This document shows positions 17,734 through 27,027 of a stretch of 64,000 nucleotides of DNA, piece by piece. This stretch comes from Brachybacterium massiliense. Lineage in GTDB: Bacteria; Actinomycetota; Actinomycetes; Actinomycetales; Dermabacteraceae. Both the position numbers and the translations under genes were made by a program. Location: assembly GCF_900184245.1 (NCBI RefSeq), contig NZ_FXXB01000007.1:372001-436000 (forward strand). The letters run 5' to 3'. The notes beneath the pieces are model-generated. The model had not been told where the DNA came from. It ran no database searches and saw only the letters and a list, made by a program, of their open reading frames with translations. Each line of letters begins with the position of its first letter. The stretch's first letter is position 1.

Positions 17734-18753
17734 ATGAGCAACGATGCCTACACTCCCTCCCCGGCCCGTTACGATCGCACCGAGTACCGCCGTGTGGGCA
17801 GATCCGGTGTGCTGCTGCCGCCCATCTCGCTGGGCTGCTGGCAGAACTTCGGCGAGGACCGTGATCCGCTGACCCTGCGCACCATCGTGCGCCGTGCCTT
17901 CGATCTGGGGGTCAACCATCTCGACCTCGCCAACAACTACGGTCCCCCGCCCGGCAGCGCGGAGACCAACGTGGGGCGGATCCTCGCCGAGGACTTCCGC
18001 CAGCACCGCGATGAGCTGATCATCTCCACCAAGGCCGGCTACCGGATGTGGGAGGGCCCGTTCGGTGACGGCGGCTCCCGCAAGTACCTGCTCAGCTCGC
18101 TGGACCAGTCCCTGACGCGCCTGGGCCTGGACTACGTGGACATCTTCTACCACCACCGCGAGGATCCCGAGACGCCGCTCGAGGAGACGATGGGCGCCCT
18201 CGCCGATGCGGTGCGCAGCGGCAAGGCCCTGTACGCGGGCATCTCCAACTACTCCCCCGAGAAGACCCGCCAGGCGGCGCGGATGCTCGCCGACCACGGC
18301 ACACCGCTGCTGATCCATCAGCCCTCGTACTCGATGTTCAACCGGCACGTCGAGAAGGGGCTGCTGGACGTGGTCGAGGAGGTCGGTGCGGGCATCGCGG
18401 CGTTCTCGCCCCTGCAGCAGGGGCTGCTGACCAACCGCTACCTCTCCGGCGTGCCGCAGGGCTCTCGCGCCGCGGGCCCCTCCCCCTTCCTCAGCGAGCG
18501 CCAGGTCGAGGACGCCGACTACCAGGAGCGGGTGCGCGGGCTGTCGAGGATCGCCCACGACCGCGGCCAGAGCCTCGCCCAGCTGGCGCTGGCCTGGGCG
18601 CTGCGCCACCGCCAGGTCTCCACCCTGCTGGTGGGGGCGTCGTCCGTCTCCCAGCTCGAGCAGAACATCGGCACGCTCGCGAACCTCGAGCTCACCGACG
18701 ACGAGCTCGCGCGCATCGAGGAGTTCGCGATCGACGGCACCGCCGCCCGCTGA
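17734..18753 (+). CDS. Aldo/keto reductase, YghZ/Kv-beta type
   Basis: 339 residues, a TIM-barrel NADPH-dependent oxidoreductase. Visible: DLANNYGPPPGSAE with catalytic Tyr, STKAGYRMWEGPFGDGGSRK with the catalytic Lys and the long loop of the L-glyceraldehyde-3-phosphate reductase subgroup, DYVDIFYHHREDPETPLEET, and the C-terminal LLVGASSVSQLEQNIG cofactor site. Best guess is detoxification of L-GAP or methylglyoxal. No ribosome site; TAGGCT sits 6 nt upstream of ATG, hence probably leaderless. Ends at a strong shared terminator. Confidence 0.92.
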   Translation: MSNDAYTPSPARYDRTEYRRVGRSGVLLPPISLGCWQNFGEDRDPLTLRTIVRRAFDLGVNHLDLANNYGPPPGSAETNVGRILAEDFRQHRDELIISTKAGYRMWEGPFGDGGSRKYLLSSLDQSLTRLGLDYVDIFYHHREDPETPLEETMGALADAVRSGKALYAGISNYSPEKTRQAARMLADHGTPLLIHQPSYSMFNRHVEKGLLDVVEEVGAGIAAFSPLQQGLLTNRYLSGVPQGSRAAGPSPFLSERQVEDADYQERVRGLSRIAHDRGQSLAQLALAWALRHRQVSTLLVGASSVSQLEQNIGTLANLELTDDELARIEEFAIDGTAAR

Positions 18754-18795
18754 GCGAGCGGGCCCCGGCCCCGTCGGCCCGCCGCGACACGAGAA

Positions 18796-18841
18796 ATGCG
18801 GCGGGAGGACCGATGCGCACACATCGATCCTCCCGCCGCAT
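18796..18841. terminator. Bidirectional terminator between aldo/keto reductase and ppc
   Basis: Arms ATGCGGCGGGAGGA (18796-18809) and the exact complement (18828-18841) enclose an inner CGATG/CATCG stem. Located between convergent genes. Confidence 0.85.
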
Positions 18842-18860
18842 GACGTCGCCGCAGCCCGGC

Positions 18861-21689
18861 TCAGCCGGTGTTCTTCAGTCCCGCCGCGACACCGTTGATG
18901 GTGGTCAGCAGCGCGCGCTGCAGCTCGGGCGAGAGCTCCTCGCCCCGCTCGGTGGCGGCGCGGGCCCGCTGCAGCATCGCGACCTGCATGTAGGAGATCG
19001 GATCCAGGTAGCGGTCGCGCACGGCCAGGGTGCGCTTGAGGATCGGCTGGTTGTCCAGCAGGTCCAGCACGCCGGTGAGCCGCTCGATCTCCGCGACCGA
19101 GAGCTCGTACTCCTCGCGGATGCGGTCGAAGAGGTACCACAGGCGCTCGGGCACCAGGGAGTGCACGTAGTGCGCGGCGATCTGCATGTCCGTCTTCGCG
19201 AGCGTCATCTCGACGTTGCTGATCACGGTGCGGAAGAAGTGCCAGTTGCGGTACATCTCGTGCAGATCCGGCTCGAGCCCTGCCTCGCGGGCGGCCTTGA
19301 GGCCGGAGCCGGCACCGAACCAGCCGGGCACGATCTGGCGGGACTGGGTCCAGCCGAACACCCACGGGATCGCCCGCAGCCCGTCCAGGCCCTTGGAGGA
19401 CGTGGTGCGCTTGGAGGGGCGCGAGCCGATGTTCAGGTCGCCCAGCTGCTCCACCGGGGTGGCGGAGACGAAGTACTCGGGCAGGTTCTCGTCGTCCACC
19501 AGGGTCCGGTACCGGGCGAAGGACGCGTCGGAGACCGACTGCATGACCTCGCCGAAGCGGTCGAGGGTCTGGGCCGGGGTGCGGGGCGCGGTGTGCAGGG
19601 CCGAGCCCTCGAGCACCGCGGCCAGCGACAGGTCCAGGTTCTCCTTGGCCAGCGAGGGGAGCATGTACTTGTCGGAGATGACCTCGCCCTGCTCGGTGAA
19701 CTTGATCTCGCCCTCGAGCACGCCGTACGGCTGGGCCAGGATCGCGTCGTAGGTGGGGCCGCCACCACGGCCGACGGAGCCGCCGCGACCGTGGAACAGC
19801 CGCAGGGTCACGCCGTGACGGGCCGCCGCATCGCGCAGCGAGCGCTGCGCCTGGTGGATCTCCCACTGGGAGGTGATGACGCCCGCGTCCTTGTTGCCGT
19901 CGGAGTAGCCGAGCATGACCTCCTGGCGGTCGCCGCGCAGGCGCACGATCTCGCGGTAGGAGGGGTCCGAGAGCAGCTCGTCGAGGATCTCCCCCGCGTG
20001 ACGCAGCTCGGAGACCTCCTCGAGCAGCGGCGCGAAGCCGATGTCGGCGCGGTTCTCCTCGCCGCCGGAGATGCTCACCAGGCCCGCCTCGCGCGCCAGC
20101 AGCGCGGCGGCGAGGACGTCGTCGGCGCCGTGGGTCATCGAGATGATGTAGGTCTCGATGACGGAGGTGCCGTAGAGGCGGTGGGCGTCCCGGATCTCGC
20201 GGAACACGTTGTAGGTGGTGCGGGTGGCGTCGTCGAGGATCGACTCGTCGTCGGTGATCGCGGAGCCGACCAGCGGGCGGCGGCTGCCGAGCTCGCGGCC
20301 CAGCACCGTGGTGCGCTCGGCGCGGCTGAGCTCCGTGTAGGGACGGTCCAGCTCCCCCACCCGGTCGAACAGACGGGCCAGCACCTCGTGATGCTTCTCG
20401 GAGTGCTCGCGCACGTCGAGGGTCGCCAGGTTCAGACCGGAGGCGGCCAGCACCTGCTGGGCGATGGCGAGGGCGCCGTCGGCGGCGCGCACGCCCCCGT
20501 GGCGTCGCAGCGACTCGCGCAGCACGTGGAAGTCGGCCTGCAGCTCCTCGCTGTCGCCGTAGTCCTCGCCGTGCACATGGGGCTCGCCGCTGCGGATCCG
20601 GGCGCGGGTGGCCTCCAGCTTGGAGCGCATCGCGCCGAGCTTGAGGCGGTAGGGCTCCTCGCGGTACAGCTCCTGCTGGACGGCGTCGACGTCGGAGTCG
20701 TGGGAGAGGTCCTCGGCGAGGCTCTCGCGCAGCTGCTCGTCGTCCCCGGTCAGCTCGCTCGAGACGGACAGCTCGAGGATCAGGTCGGAGATCGCCTCGA
20801 TCGCGATGTCGATCCCGGTCTCGGCCTGCAGCTGCAGCACCTCGCGGGTGACCTGGGCGGTGACGAAGGGGTTGCCGTCGCGGTCCCCGCCGATCCAGGA
20901 GCCGAAGCGCAGCGGCACCTGGCCGTCGCGCAGGTCGGCGCCGTGCTGGCGCAGCTCCTCGCGGAGGTCGTCGAGCATGCCCGGCATGGTCTGACGGAAG
21001 ATCTGGCGCAGGTAGTAGAGGGCGTTGCGCGCCTCGTCCTGCGGGGTGGGGCGCTGGCGGCGCAGCTCATCGGTCTGCCAGAGCGTCTCGATCAGCTCGG
21101 CCAGGTCGCGGTCCTGGCGGCGCCGCTCGGTGGTGCCCTCCTCGGTGTCCACGCCGAGGATGTCCGAGATGCGGCGCAGCTTCGTGAGCACCGCGCGGCG
21201 CGAGGCCTCGGTGGGATGGGCGGTGAAGATCAGGCGCACGTCGAGGGAGTCGACGGCCTCCTGCAGCCCCTTCGCGCCGAGCTCCTCGGCGACGGCGCGC
21301 ACGGTGCGCGGGACCCAGGACTCCTCGGTGGGGCGCTCCTGCAGGGCGCGCACGCGGTAGACCTGCTCGGCGGCGTTGGCCAGCAGGAAGTACTGGCTGA
21401 ACGCCCGGGTGAGGGCGGTGGCCTGCTCGAGGGTCAGCTCGGACAGGCGGGACTGGACGTCCTGCGCGCTGGCCTCGGAATCGGCGGACTTCGCCTCCTT
21501 GGTCAGCTGGCGGACCTGCTCGACGAGCTCGAGCATCTCCTGGCCGTGCTGATCGGCGAGGGTGCGGCCGAGCAGCGTCGACAGGCGTCGCACGGTCGCC
21601 CGCAGCGGGGCGTCGATATGGGGGTCGTCGCCGACGACGGGGAACTCGCTCGTCAAGGTCGGGACGGCGATGGCGTCGGAATCTGGCAC
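18861..21689 (-). CDS. ppc: Phosphoenolpyruvate carboxylase
   Basis: 942 residues, making oxaloacetate from PEP and bicarbonate (anaplerosis). Active-site segments are present: IFTAHPTEASRR with the catalytic His, VMLGYSDGNKDAG, the glycine loop FHGRGGSVGRGGGP, and GLRAIPWVFGWTQSR. The C-terminal tetrad ends LKNTG, close to the canonical QNTG. GTG 21689 is chosen because AGGAGG lies 4 nt upstream on that strand; a GTG at 21710 is in frame but lacks such a site. Full length for the bacterial family. Confidence 0.96.
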   Translation of the reverse strand: MPDSDAIAVPTLTSEFPVVGDDPHIDAPLRATVRRLSTLLGRTLADQHGQEMLELVEQVRQLTKEAKSADSEASAQDVQSRLSELTLEQATALTRAFSQYFLLANAAEQVYRVRALQERPTEESWVPRTVRAVAEELGAKGLQEAVDSLDVRLIFTAHPTEASRRAVLTKLRRISDILGVDTEEGTTERRRQDRDLAELIETLWQTDELRRQRPTPQDEARNALYYLRQIFRQTMPGMLDDLREELRQHGADLRDGQVPLRFGSWIGGDRDGNPFVTAQVTREVLQLQAETGIDIAIEAISDLILELSVSSELTGDDEQLRESLAEDLSHDSDVDAVQQELYREEPYRLKLGAMRSKLEATRARIRSGEPHVHGEDYGDSEELQADFHVLRESLRRHGGVRAADGALAIAQQVLAASGLNLATLDVREHSEKHHEVLARLFDRVGELDRPYTELSRAERTTVLGRELGSRRPLVGSAITDDESILDDATRTTYNVFREIRDAHRLYGTSVIETYIISMTHGADDVLAAALLAREAGLVSISGGEENRADIGFAPLLEEVSELRHAGEILDELLSDPSYREIVRLRGDRQEVMLGYSDGNKDAGVITSQWEIHQAQRSLRDAAARHGVTLRLFHGRGGSVGRGGGPTYDAILAQPYGVLEGEIKFTEQGEVISDKYMLPSLAKENLDLSLAAVLEGSALHTAPRTPAQTLDRFGEVMQSVSDASFARYRTLVDDENLPEYFVSATPVEQLGDLNIGSRPSKRTTSSKGLDGLRAIPWVFGWTQSRQIVPGWFGAGSGLKAAREAGLEPDLHEMYRNWHFFRTVISNVEMTLAKTDMQIAAHYVHSLVPERLWYLFDRIREEYELSVAEIERLTGVLDLLDNQPILKRTLAVRDRYLDPISYMQVAMLQRARAATERGEELSPELQRALLTTINGVAAGLKNTG

Positions 21690-21834
21690 GGGGCCTCCTG
21701 GGGTCGGCACGCCGGGCAGCGGCCGCCGACAGCATGCAGGGCGACCGCGTCGGCGCGGAACGAACGGGCACAGACTACAGCGCGGAGCCGTCGGCGCACC
21801 CTCGGGCGACAGTCCTCGGACTGCCGAGGTCAGC

Positions 21835-22632
21835 TCAGAGCACGGCGCGCAGGAAGTCCTGGGTGCGCTGGTTCTCGGGCTCGCTGAAGATCTTCTCGGG
21901 GGTCGCCTCCTCGATCACGGCGCCCTTGTCGAACATCATCACGCGGTTGGAGACGTCGCGCGCGAACTGCATCTCGTGGGTGACGATCAGCATCGAGATG
22001 TCGGTCTCGGCGGCGATGTCCTCGAGCACCGCGAGCACCTCTCCGACCAGCTCGGGGTCCAGCGCGGAGGTGACCTCGTCCAGCAGCAGGATCTCCGGAT
22101 CCATCGCCAGGGCGCGCGCGATCGCGATGCGCTGCTGCTGACCGCCGGAGAGGGACGAGGGTCGGGCGTCCTTCTTCCAGGCCATGCCCACCTTCTCGAG
22201 CAGCGCCTCGGCCTTCGCCTCCGCCTCCGCCTTCTTCAGCCCCATCACGTTGACCGGTGCCTCGATGATGTTCTCCATCACCGTCATGTTGGGGAAGAGG
22301 TTGAAGTGCTGGAACACCATGCCGATGTCGGTGGTGGTGCGGCGCCGGCGCTTGTCCGAGATCCGCACGCGCTTGCCGCCCACCTCCTCGTACTGCAGCG
22401 GGGTACCGCCGATGTGGATGTACCCGCCGGTGAGCTCCTCGAGCGTCATGACCAGGCGCAGGATCGTGGTCTTGCCCGAGCCCGAGGGGCCGATCAGGGT
22501 GACGCGCTCGCCCTTGTCGACCGTGAAGTTGAGGTTGTCGAGGACGGTGTTGCTGCCGAACCTCTTGACCACGTCACGGAACTCGATGTGAGGGGTGCCG
22601 GGAGCACCCGGAGTCGCTGCGTTCTCAGGCAA
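21835..22632 (-). CDS. ehuA: Ectoine/hydroxyectoine ABC transporter ATPase
   Basis: 265 residues. Walker A GPSGSGKT, Q-loop FQHFNLFPNMTVMENI, signature LSGGQQQR, Walker B ILLLDEVTSALDPE and the H-loop VTHEMQFARDV are all intact. It belongs to the polar amino acid (GlnQ-like) ATPases. Its assignment to ectoine uptake rests on gene order ehuB-C-D-A and the EhuB-like binding protein. It overlaps ehuD by 8 bp, so translation is coupled. It is the last gene of the operon. Confidence 0.85.
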   Translation of the reverse strand: MPENAATPGAPGTPHIEFRDVVKRFGSNTVLDNLNFTVDKGERVTLIGPSGSGKTTILRLVMTLEELTGGYIHIGGTPLQYEEVGGKRVRISDKRRRRTTTDIGMVFQHFNLFPNMTVMENIIEAPVNVMGLKKAEAEAKAEALLEKVGMAWKKDARPSSLSGGQQQRIAIARALAMDPEILLLDEVTSALDPELVGEVLAVLEDIAAETDISMLIVTHEMQFARDVSNRVMMFDKGAVIEEATPEKIFSEPENQRTQDFLRAVL

Positions 22633-23287
22633 GTTTCTTCTCCAGTCGTCGGATCAGGAGGGAGGTGGGATAGCTGGCGGCCAGGAAGATCAGGCCCGCC
22701 AGGGTGATCGCCTCGGTGTACCGGAAGTGGGTCGAGCCGTAGTTCTGGGCGACGTTCAGGAGCTCCGGGACGTAGATCACGAACAGGAACGGGGTCTCCT
22801 TGAACATGGAGATCGCGTAGTTGCCCAGCGCCGGCAGGGTGTTGCGGACCGCCTGCGGGACGACCACCGCCCGCCAGGTGCGCAGCCGCGGCAGCGAGAG
22901 CGCGGTGGCGGCCTCCCACTGCCCCTTGGGCACGGAGTCGATGCCGGCGCGGTACACCTCGGCCATATAGGTCGTGTAGTGGATGCCCAGCACCCAGATG
23001 CCGATCGCGAGGGAGGAATCGACGTAGGGCGAGAGCACCAGGTTCGCGAAGACCAGCTGCACCACCAGCGGGGTCATGCGGATGAACTCCACGATCCAGG
23101 TGACCGGGCCGTTGATGATCGGGGGCGTGCTGCGGCGGATGATCGCCACGATCAGCCCCAGCACGAGAGCGAGGAGGGTGCCCAGCACCGTCGCCACGAG
23201 CGTGATCTTGAAGCCCTGGAGGAGCAGGTCGGGGAAGACCGCGATCGCGTGCTCCCAGTCCCACCATGAGTTCGGTTCCGGATTCAT
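22625..23287 (-). CDS. ehuD: Ectoine/hydroxyectoine ABC transporter permease EhuD
   Basis: 220-residue inner-membrane permease of the HisMQ/GlnP type. N-terminal FPDLLLQGFKITLVATVLGT begins TM1; the EAA-like motif (AGIDSVPKGQWEAATALSL) lies mid-protein, followed by two further TMs. Start overlaps the ehuC stop by ATGA. Forms the heterodimeric channel with EhuC. Confidence 0.83.
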   Translation of the reverse strand: MNPEPNSWWDWEHAIAVFPDLLLQGFKITLVATVLGTLLALVLGLIVAIIRRSTPPIINGPVTWIVEFIRMTPLVVQLVFANLVLSPYVDSSLAIGIWVLGIHYTTYMAEVYRAGIDSVPKGQWEAATALSLPRLRTWRAVVVPQAVRNTLPALGNYAISMFKETPFLFVIYVPELLNVAQNYGSTHFRYTEAITLAGLIFLAASYPTSLLIRRLEKKLA

Positions 23288-24114
23288 GCCAGACCACCTC
23301 CTCCCATGGGTCCGGCCAGCTTGGCCTCGGAGTGGTCACGGACCACGCGTGCGGAGCGACCGCTGGTGCCGGGCGGTCGGAACAGCGAGCCCCAGGACTG
23401 GGACAGGGCCGGGCCGCGGCCGATGCGGTGCTTGGCGCGGACCTCGAGGCCGTTCATCAGGATCACGATCAACCAGGCGATCAGGTAGTAGGACAGCAGC
23501 GCGAAGCTGTAGGCGAACCAGGTGCCGGTGCGGTCACGCAGCTGCTCGACCTGGAAGAAGAGGTCGTACAGCAGCACGGTGTTCACGATCGCGCTGCCCT
23601 TGAGGAGCTGGATCCACAGGTTCGACAGGGACGGCAGCATGAGCGCCCAGGCCTGCGGGATCACGATGCGGAGCATGCCGCGGGCGGGGCTGAGGCTGAG
23701 CGCGCTGATCGCCTCGTACTGGCCCTTCGGTACCGAGCCGATCGAGCCGCGCACCACCTCGGCGGCGTAGGCGCCGTAGTTCAGGCCCAGGGCGAGCACG
23801 CCGATCAGCAGCGGCTCGAGCCGGAAGCCCAGGGGGTACGGCAGCTGCGGCATCACGAAGGCGAGCCAGAACAGCTGGACCACCAGGGAGGTGCCGCGGA
23901 AGAACTCCACGAACACCCGTGCCACGCCGCGCACCACCATGAACTTCGAGACCTGCGCGATCCCGAAGACGAAGGCGATCACGAGCGCCAGGGCGCCGCC
24001 GAGGACGGTCGCCAGGAGGGTCACCTGCACGCCGTCGAGGATCATCGGCATGCGGTCCCAGACCAGCTGGAGGTTAGGACCGAGGTCCTGGAAGAAGCCG
24101 ATCACTCCATCCAT
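23284..24114 (-). CDS. ehuC: Ectoine/hydroxyectoine ABC transporter permease EhuC
   Basis: 276 residues. Permease core VQVTLLATVLGGALALVIAF with EAA-type loop GSIGSVPKGQYEAISALSLS. A C-terminal hydrophilic extension of about 45 residues (from AKHRIGRGPALSQ) goes beyond the usual permease length. Overlaps ehuD by ATGA and follows ehuB after an 85-bp gap with no recognisable feature. Confidence 0.83.
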   Translation of the reverse strand: MDGVIGFFQDLGPNLQLVWDRMPMILDGVQVTLLATVLGGALALVIAFVFGIAQVSKFMVVRGVARVFVEFFRGTSLVVQLFWLAFVMPQLPYPLGFRLEPLLIGVLALGLNYGAYAAEVVRGSIGSVPKGQYEAISALSLSPARGMLRIVIPQAWALMLPSLSNLWIQLLKGSAIVNTVLLYDLFFQVEQLRDRTGTWFAYSFALLSYYLIAWLIVILMNGLEVRAKHRIGRGPALSQSWGSLFRPPGTSGRSARVVRDHSEAKLAGPMGGGGLA

Positions 24115-24199
24115 CAGGGCATCACCTCTTCCACGTCGAGCGCCCCGGCGCGGCCCTCAGCGGGCCGGGCCGGGACGTCGAGTTCGTCAGAGCCGTGGA

Positions 24200-25123
24200 T
24201 CACTGCAGCGAGGAGAGGTCACCGCTGCACAGGATCTCGGCGGTCATCTCCTCGGGCGGCAGCTCCTCCTCGGAGAAGCCGAACTCGCCGACGATGGAGA
24301 GGTAACGCTCGGGATCGGAGATGATCGCGGCGAGCTTCTCGTTGTAGGCGTCCAGCAGCGAGGTGTCCTCCTGACGGAAGACGGTGCCGCCGGCGCCGAC
24401 CTGCTTCACGCCATCGATCTCCTGGACGAAGCTCTCGGTGACCTCGACGCCGTCGACGGTGTTGTCCGCCAGCCAGTTCAGCGAGATCGCGGTGAGGGCG
24501 AAGGCGTCGGCGTTGCCGGCCTTGAGCGCGTCCACGCCGTCCTGCGGGCCACCCACCTCGATGCTATCGAGGTCGAGAGCGGTGACGTAGTCGGACTCGA
24601 CCGCACCGGACATGGTGGCGACGGTCAGGCCCGAGTCCACGAAGGAGTTCATGTCCACCAGGCCCTCGGGGTTGCCCTCGGGGACCATGAGCGCGGTCGT
24701 GTACTGGAACTCGGGCTCGCTGAAGGCGGCCTGGGCGCAGCGGTCGGGCAGGATGGACATGCCGGCGCTGACGGCGTCGAACTGGCCGGAGTTCAGCCCC
24801 GGGATGAGCGACCCCCAGTCGGTGAGCTTGCCCTCGACGTTGTCGATGCCGAGCTCGCCGAAGATCTCGCGGTGCAGGGCGACGGTCGCGCCCATCAGCT
24901 CACCGCCGTCCTCGAAGCTGTATGGGGCCTCGCCGGCGAAGCCGACGGTGATGGTGCCGGCGTCCTGCAGCTGGCTGAGCAGGTCGCCCCCGCCGCCGCC
25001 TTCTTCGCCGCCTCCGCCGCCCTCACCACCGGTGCTGGTGCGGCTGCAGGCGGCCAGGCCGCCCAGCGCTGCGGCCGAGAGGACCAGACCGCTCTTTCGG
25101 ATGAAGCTTCGGCGGTTCTGCAT
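24200..25123 (-). CDS. ehuB: Ectoine/hydroxyectoine-binding lipoprotein EhuB
   Basis: 307 residues. The signal has a twin-Arg-like stretch (NRRSFIRKS) and lipobox LAAC with Cys26. A Gly/Glu-rich linker (GGEGGGGGEEGGGGG) tethers the domain. The mature part has the EhuB-like order: ITVGFAGEAPYSFEDGGELM, DWGSLIPGLNSGQFDAVSAG, ILPDRCAQAAFSEPEFQYTT. In characterised EhuB an aromatic cage plus an Arg bind the ligand; the Phe/Tyr and PDRC residues here are consistent, though I cannot map them exactly. Compatible-solute scavenging is the likely role. A ribosome site AAGGGAG precedes ATG. Confidence 0.85.
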   Translation of the reverse strand: MQNRRSFIRKSGLVLSAAALGGLAACSRTSTGGEGGGGGEEGGGGGDLLSQLQDAGTITVGFAGEAPYSFEDGGELMGATVALHREIFGELGIDNVEGKLTDWGSLIPGLNSGQFDAVSAGMSILPDRCAQAAFSEPEFQYTTALMVPEGNPEGLVDMNSFVDSGLTVATMSGAVESDYVTALDLDSIEVGGPQDGVDALKAGNADAFALTAISLNWLADNTVDGVEVTESFVQEIDGVKQVGAGGTVFRQEDTSLLDAYNEKLAAIISDPERYLSIVGEFGFSEEELPPEEMTAEILCSGDLSSLQ

Positions 25124-25180
25124 GGAGATGCTCCCTTGCTCTGTGTCGTGCGCTCTGCGGTGACGGACGACACTACATGC

Positions 25181-25220
25181 TGTCCGACAATCCGCAGATC
25201 CGCATTCCGGATCACGGACA
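25181..25220. promoter_or_regulatory. Inverted repeat between ehuB and gntR, candidate operator
   Basis: TGTCCGACAATCCG (25181-25194) faces CGGATCACGGACA (25208-25220), whose complement TGTCCGTGATCCG matches except for a 3-nt core difference and one indel. A third half-site-like GACGGAC lies at 25162-25168. It sits in the divergent 288-bp spacer and is the best candidate for autoregulatory binding by the GntR protein. Confidence 0.5.
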
Positions 25221-25411
25221 ACGCTAACGCCCGGTCAGCCCCGGTTCCGGACGTCTGACCGCTTCGTGATGGTGTCGTGACCCGGGCTCGAGCGCCCTGG
25301 GCGCCCGGATGTGACGCCGATGACTCGCGCCGAGCGGGCGTGCATCGCTGCGGGGACGGATGATTAGATGACGCCCCGCGCGCACAACGCGCACGAGCAC
25401 AGGAGGACGCG

Positions 25412-26209
25412 ATGCCCCCTCGCCAGGAGACGGTCCGGCTGCCGCTGATGCAGCCCATCCGTCGTCCCTCGATCATCGATCAGGCCGAGCTCGAGCTGCG
25501 CAACGCCATCTACTTCGGCGATCTGCGCCCGGGTGACACCATCCCCGAGGTGCAGGTGTCCAAGCAGATGGGCATCTCCCGCTCCTCGCTGCGCGAGGCC
25601 TGCCAGCGCCTGGTGCGCGACGGACTGCTCACCCAGATCCCCGGCCGCGGACTGTTCGTCACCCGCATGGATGCGGTGACCATGTCCGATTTCATCGACT
25701 ACCGCCTGGGTATCGAGATGCAGGCGGCCTCGATCGTCGCCGACCGGGTCGGCGCGCTGCGCGCGGACGGGGACGAGCAGGGCGCGCAGGATCTCCTCGC
25801 CCCGCTGCGCGAGAGCCTCGAGCGCACCCGCACGGCCCTCGAGGCCGAGGAGGTGATCGAGGCCGGCAACGCGGATCTCGAGCTGCATCAGCAGATCGCC
25901 GAGCTCGCGCAGAACCGCTTCCTGATCTCCTCGATGAGCACGATCGTGATCCTGACCCGCATGGGCAGCTTCTCCGACCCCCGTGGCTTCGGCGTGCGAG
26001 CCGATCTCACCGAGGTGCACGAGCGCCTGCTGGAGGCGCTCTCGGCGGGAGACGCCTCGCGCGCCCGCGCCGTGCTGCGAGAGACCCTGCAGGAGCTCGC
26101 CCAGCGCCTGCGCAGCGGCGGCGAGCAGCAGGACGTGGTGCGCGATCCCGATCTGCTGGAGTCCGACGGGCCGGAGTGGACCACCCTCGAGGACCCGGCG
26201 AGCACCTGA
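25412..26209 (+). CDS. GntR-family regulator with FCD domain
   Basis: 265 residues. A winged HTH (about residues 20-85: LELRNAIYFGDLRPGDTIPE, then VSKQMGISRSSLREACQRLV) is followed by an FCD ligand-binding domain with metal-site-like Asp/His residues (ADLELHQQIAELAQNRF, TEVHERLLEALSAGD). ATG 25412 follows AGGAGG by 5 nt. Divergent from ehuB, so it probably controls ectoine uptake; the effector is unknown. It ends at a strong terminator. Confidence 0.9.
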   Translation: MPPRQETVRLPLMQPIRRPSIIDQAELELRNAIYFGDLRPGDTIPEVQVSKQMGISRSSLREACQRLVRDGLLTQIPGRGLFVTRMDAVTMSDFIDYRLGIEMQAASIVADRVGALRADGDEQGAQDLLAPLRESLERTRTALEAEEVIEAGNADLELHQQIAELAQNRFLISSMSTIVILTRMGSFSDPRGFGVRADLTEVHERLLEALSAGDASRARAVLRETLQELAQRLRSGGEQQDVVRDPDLLESDGPEWTTLEDPAST

Positions 26210-26271
26210 GCCCGGACCCGCCCCGGGCACGGGCATGCAGCACGCATGGAGCAAGCCTGAAGCGGGCATGC

Positions 26272-26316
26272 AGAAGGCCCCTCCCCCGCGGCACTGCCGC
26301 AGGCGAGGGGCCTTCT
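26272..26316 (+). terminator. Terminator after gntR
   Basis: Arms AGAAGGCCCCTC (26272-26283) and GAGGGGCCTTCT (26305-26316) are perfect, with an inner GCGGCA/TGCCGC stem. It also stands just downstream of the oppositely oriented tRNA-Ser and may serve both. Confidence 0.85.
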
Positions 26317-26324
26317 CCGTTCGG

Positions 26325-26414
26325 CGGAGACGAGAGGATTTGAACCTCCGAGGCGGTTTATCACCACCTACTCCCTTAGCAGGGGAGCGCATTCGGCCGC
26401 TCTGCCACGTCTCC
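26325..26414 (-). tRNA. tRNA-Ser(GCT)
   Basis: Acceptor arms GGAGACG and CGTCTCC pair, with a G discriminator. The TTCAAATC T-loop, the long variable arm typical of tRNA-Ser, and the anticodon loop CTGCTAA (anticodon GCT, reading AGC/AGU) are visible. CCA is not encoded. Confidence 0.95.
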
Positions 26415-26517
26415 TGGTGCCGACTCTCGCGCGGCACGCCGGTTCAGCATACGGGAGCGCGCGGGGAGCGCCAAAGCGAGAGCACGCAGATCACGTCACA
26501 CTCGCACAACGCTCCGC

Positions 26518-26991
26518 TCAGAGCCCGAGCTTCTCCTGCAGCAGCGAGATGTGCTTGGGGGTTCCCACGCGGTACTTGACGAAGGTCAGGATGCCGTCTG
26601 AATCGATCGCGAAGGTGGAGCGGATGGTGCCCTCGACCTTCTTGCCGTACATGTTCTTCTCGCCCCAGGCGCCGTAGGCCTCCATCACCTGGTGGGACTC
26701 GTCCCCGGCGAGGGTGTAGGGCAGGCTCTGCCTCTCCATGAAGCGGTCGAGGTCCTCGATCGCGTCGGGCGAGATCCCCACCACGCGGTAGCCCGCATCG
26801 AGGAACATCTGGTGGTTGTCCCGGAGGTCGCAGGCCTGCTTGGTGCACAGCGAGGTGTTCGCGGCCGGGTAGAACCAGATCAGCGCCGGGGCGCCGCGCA
26901 GCTCGGAGAGGCTCACGCGCCCGCCGCCGGCGGTGGGCAGGTCGAAATCGGGGGCGGCGTCGCCGACGGCGAGCTTCACGGGGGCGGGCAT
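26518..26991 (-). CDS. bcp: Peroxiredoxin, BCP/PrxQ type
   Basis: 157 residues, thioredoxin fold, reducing hydroperoxides. The active-site segment YPAANTSLCTKQAC holds peroxidatic Cys49 and resolving Cys54, five residues apart as in alpha2-type PrxQ. The usual PxxxTxxC is here PAANTSLC. LPYTLAGDESHQVMEAYGAW and TFAIDSDGILTFVKYRVGTP complete the family pattern. An AGGAGACCC ribosome site precedes ATG. Cytoplasmic. Confidence 0.93.
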   Translation of the reverse strand: MPAPVKLAVGDAAPDFDLPTAGGGRVSLSELRGAPALIWFYPAANTSLCTKQACDLRDNHQMFLDAGYRVVGISPDAIEDLDRFMERQSLPYTLAGDESHQVMEAYGAWGEKNMYGKKVEGTIRSTFAIDSDGILTFVKYRVGTPKHISLLQEKLGL

Positions 26992-27027
26992 GGGTCTCCT
27001 GGAGGTCGGGATGAGGGCGGCCCCAGC

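Noticed and set aside
18813-21887. 1,024-codon frame on the plus strand
   Set aside because: Fully antisense to ppc, whose motifs are complete. The frame is a by-product of GC-rich third positions.
26325-26414. tRNA-Ser genes as integration sites
   Set aside because: I looked for repeated tRNA 3' ends and integrase genes nearby and saw none.
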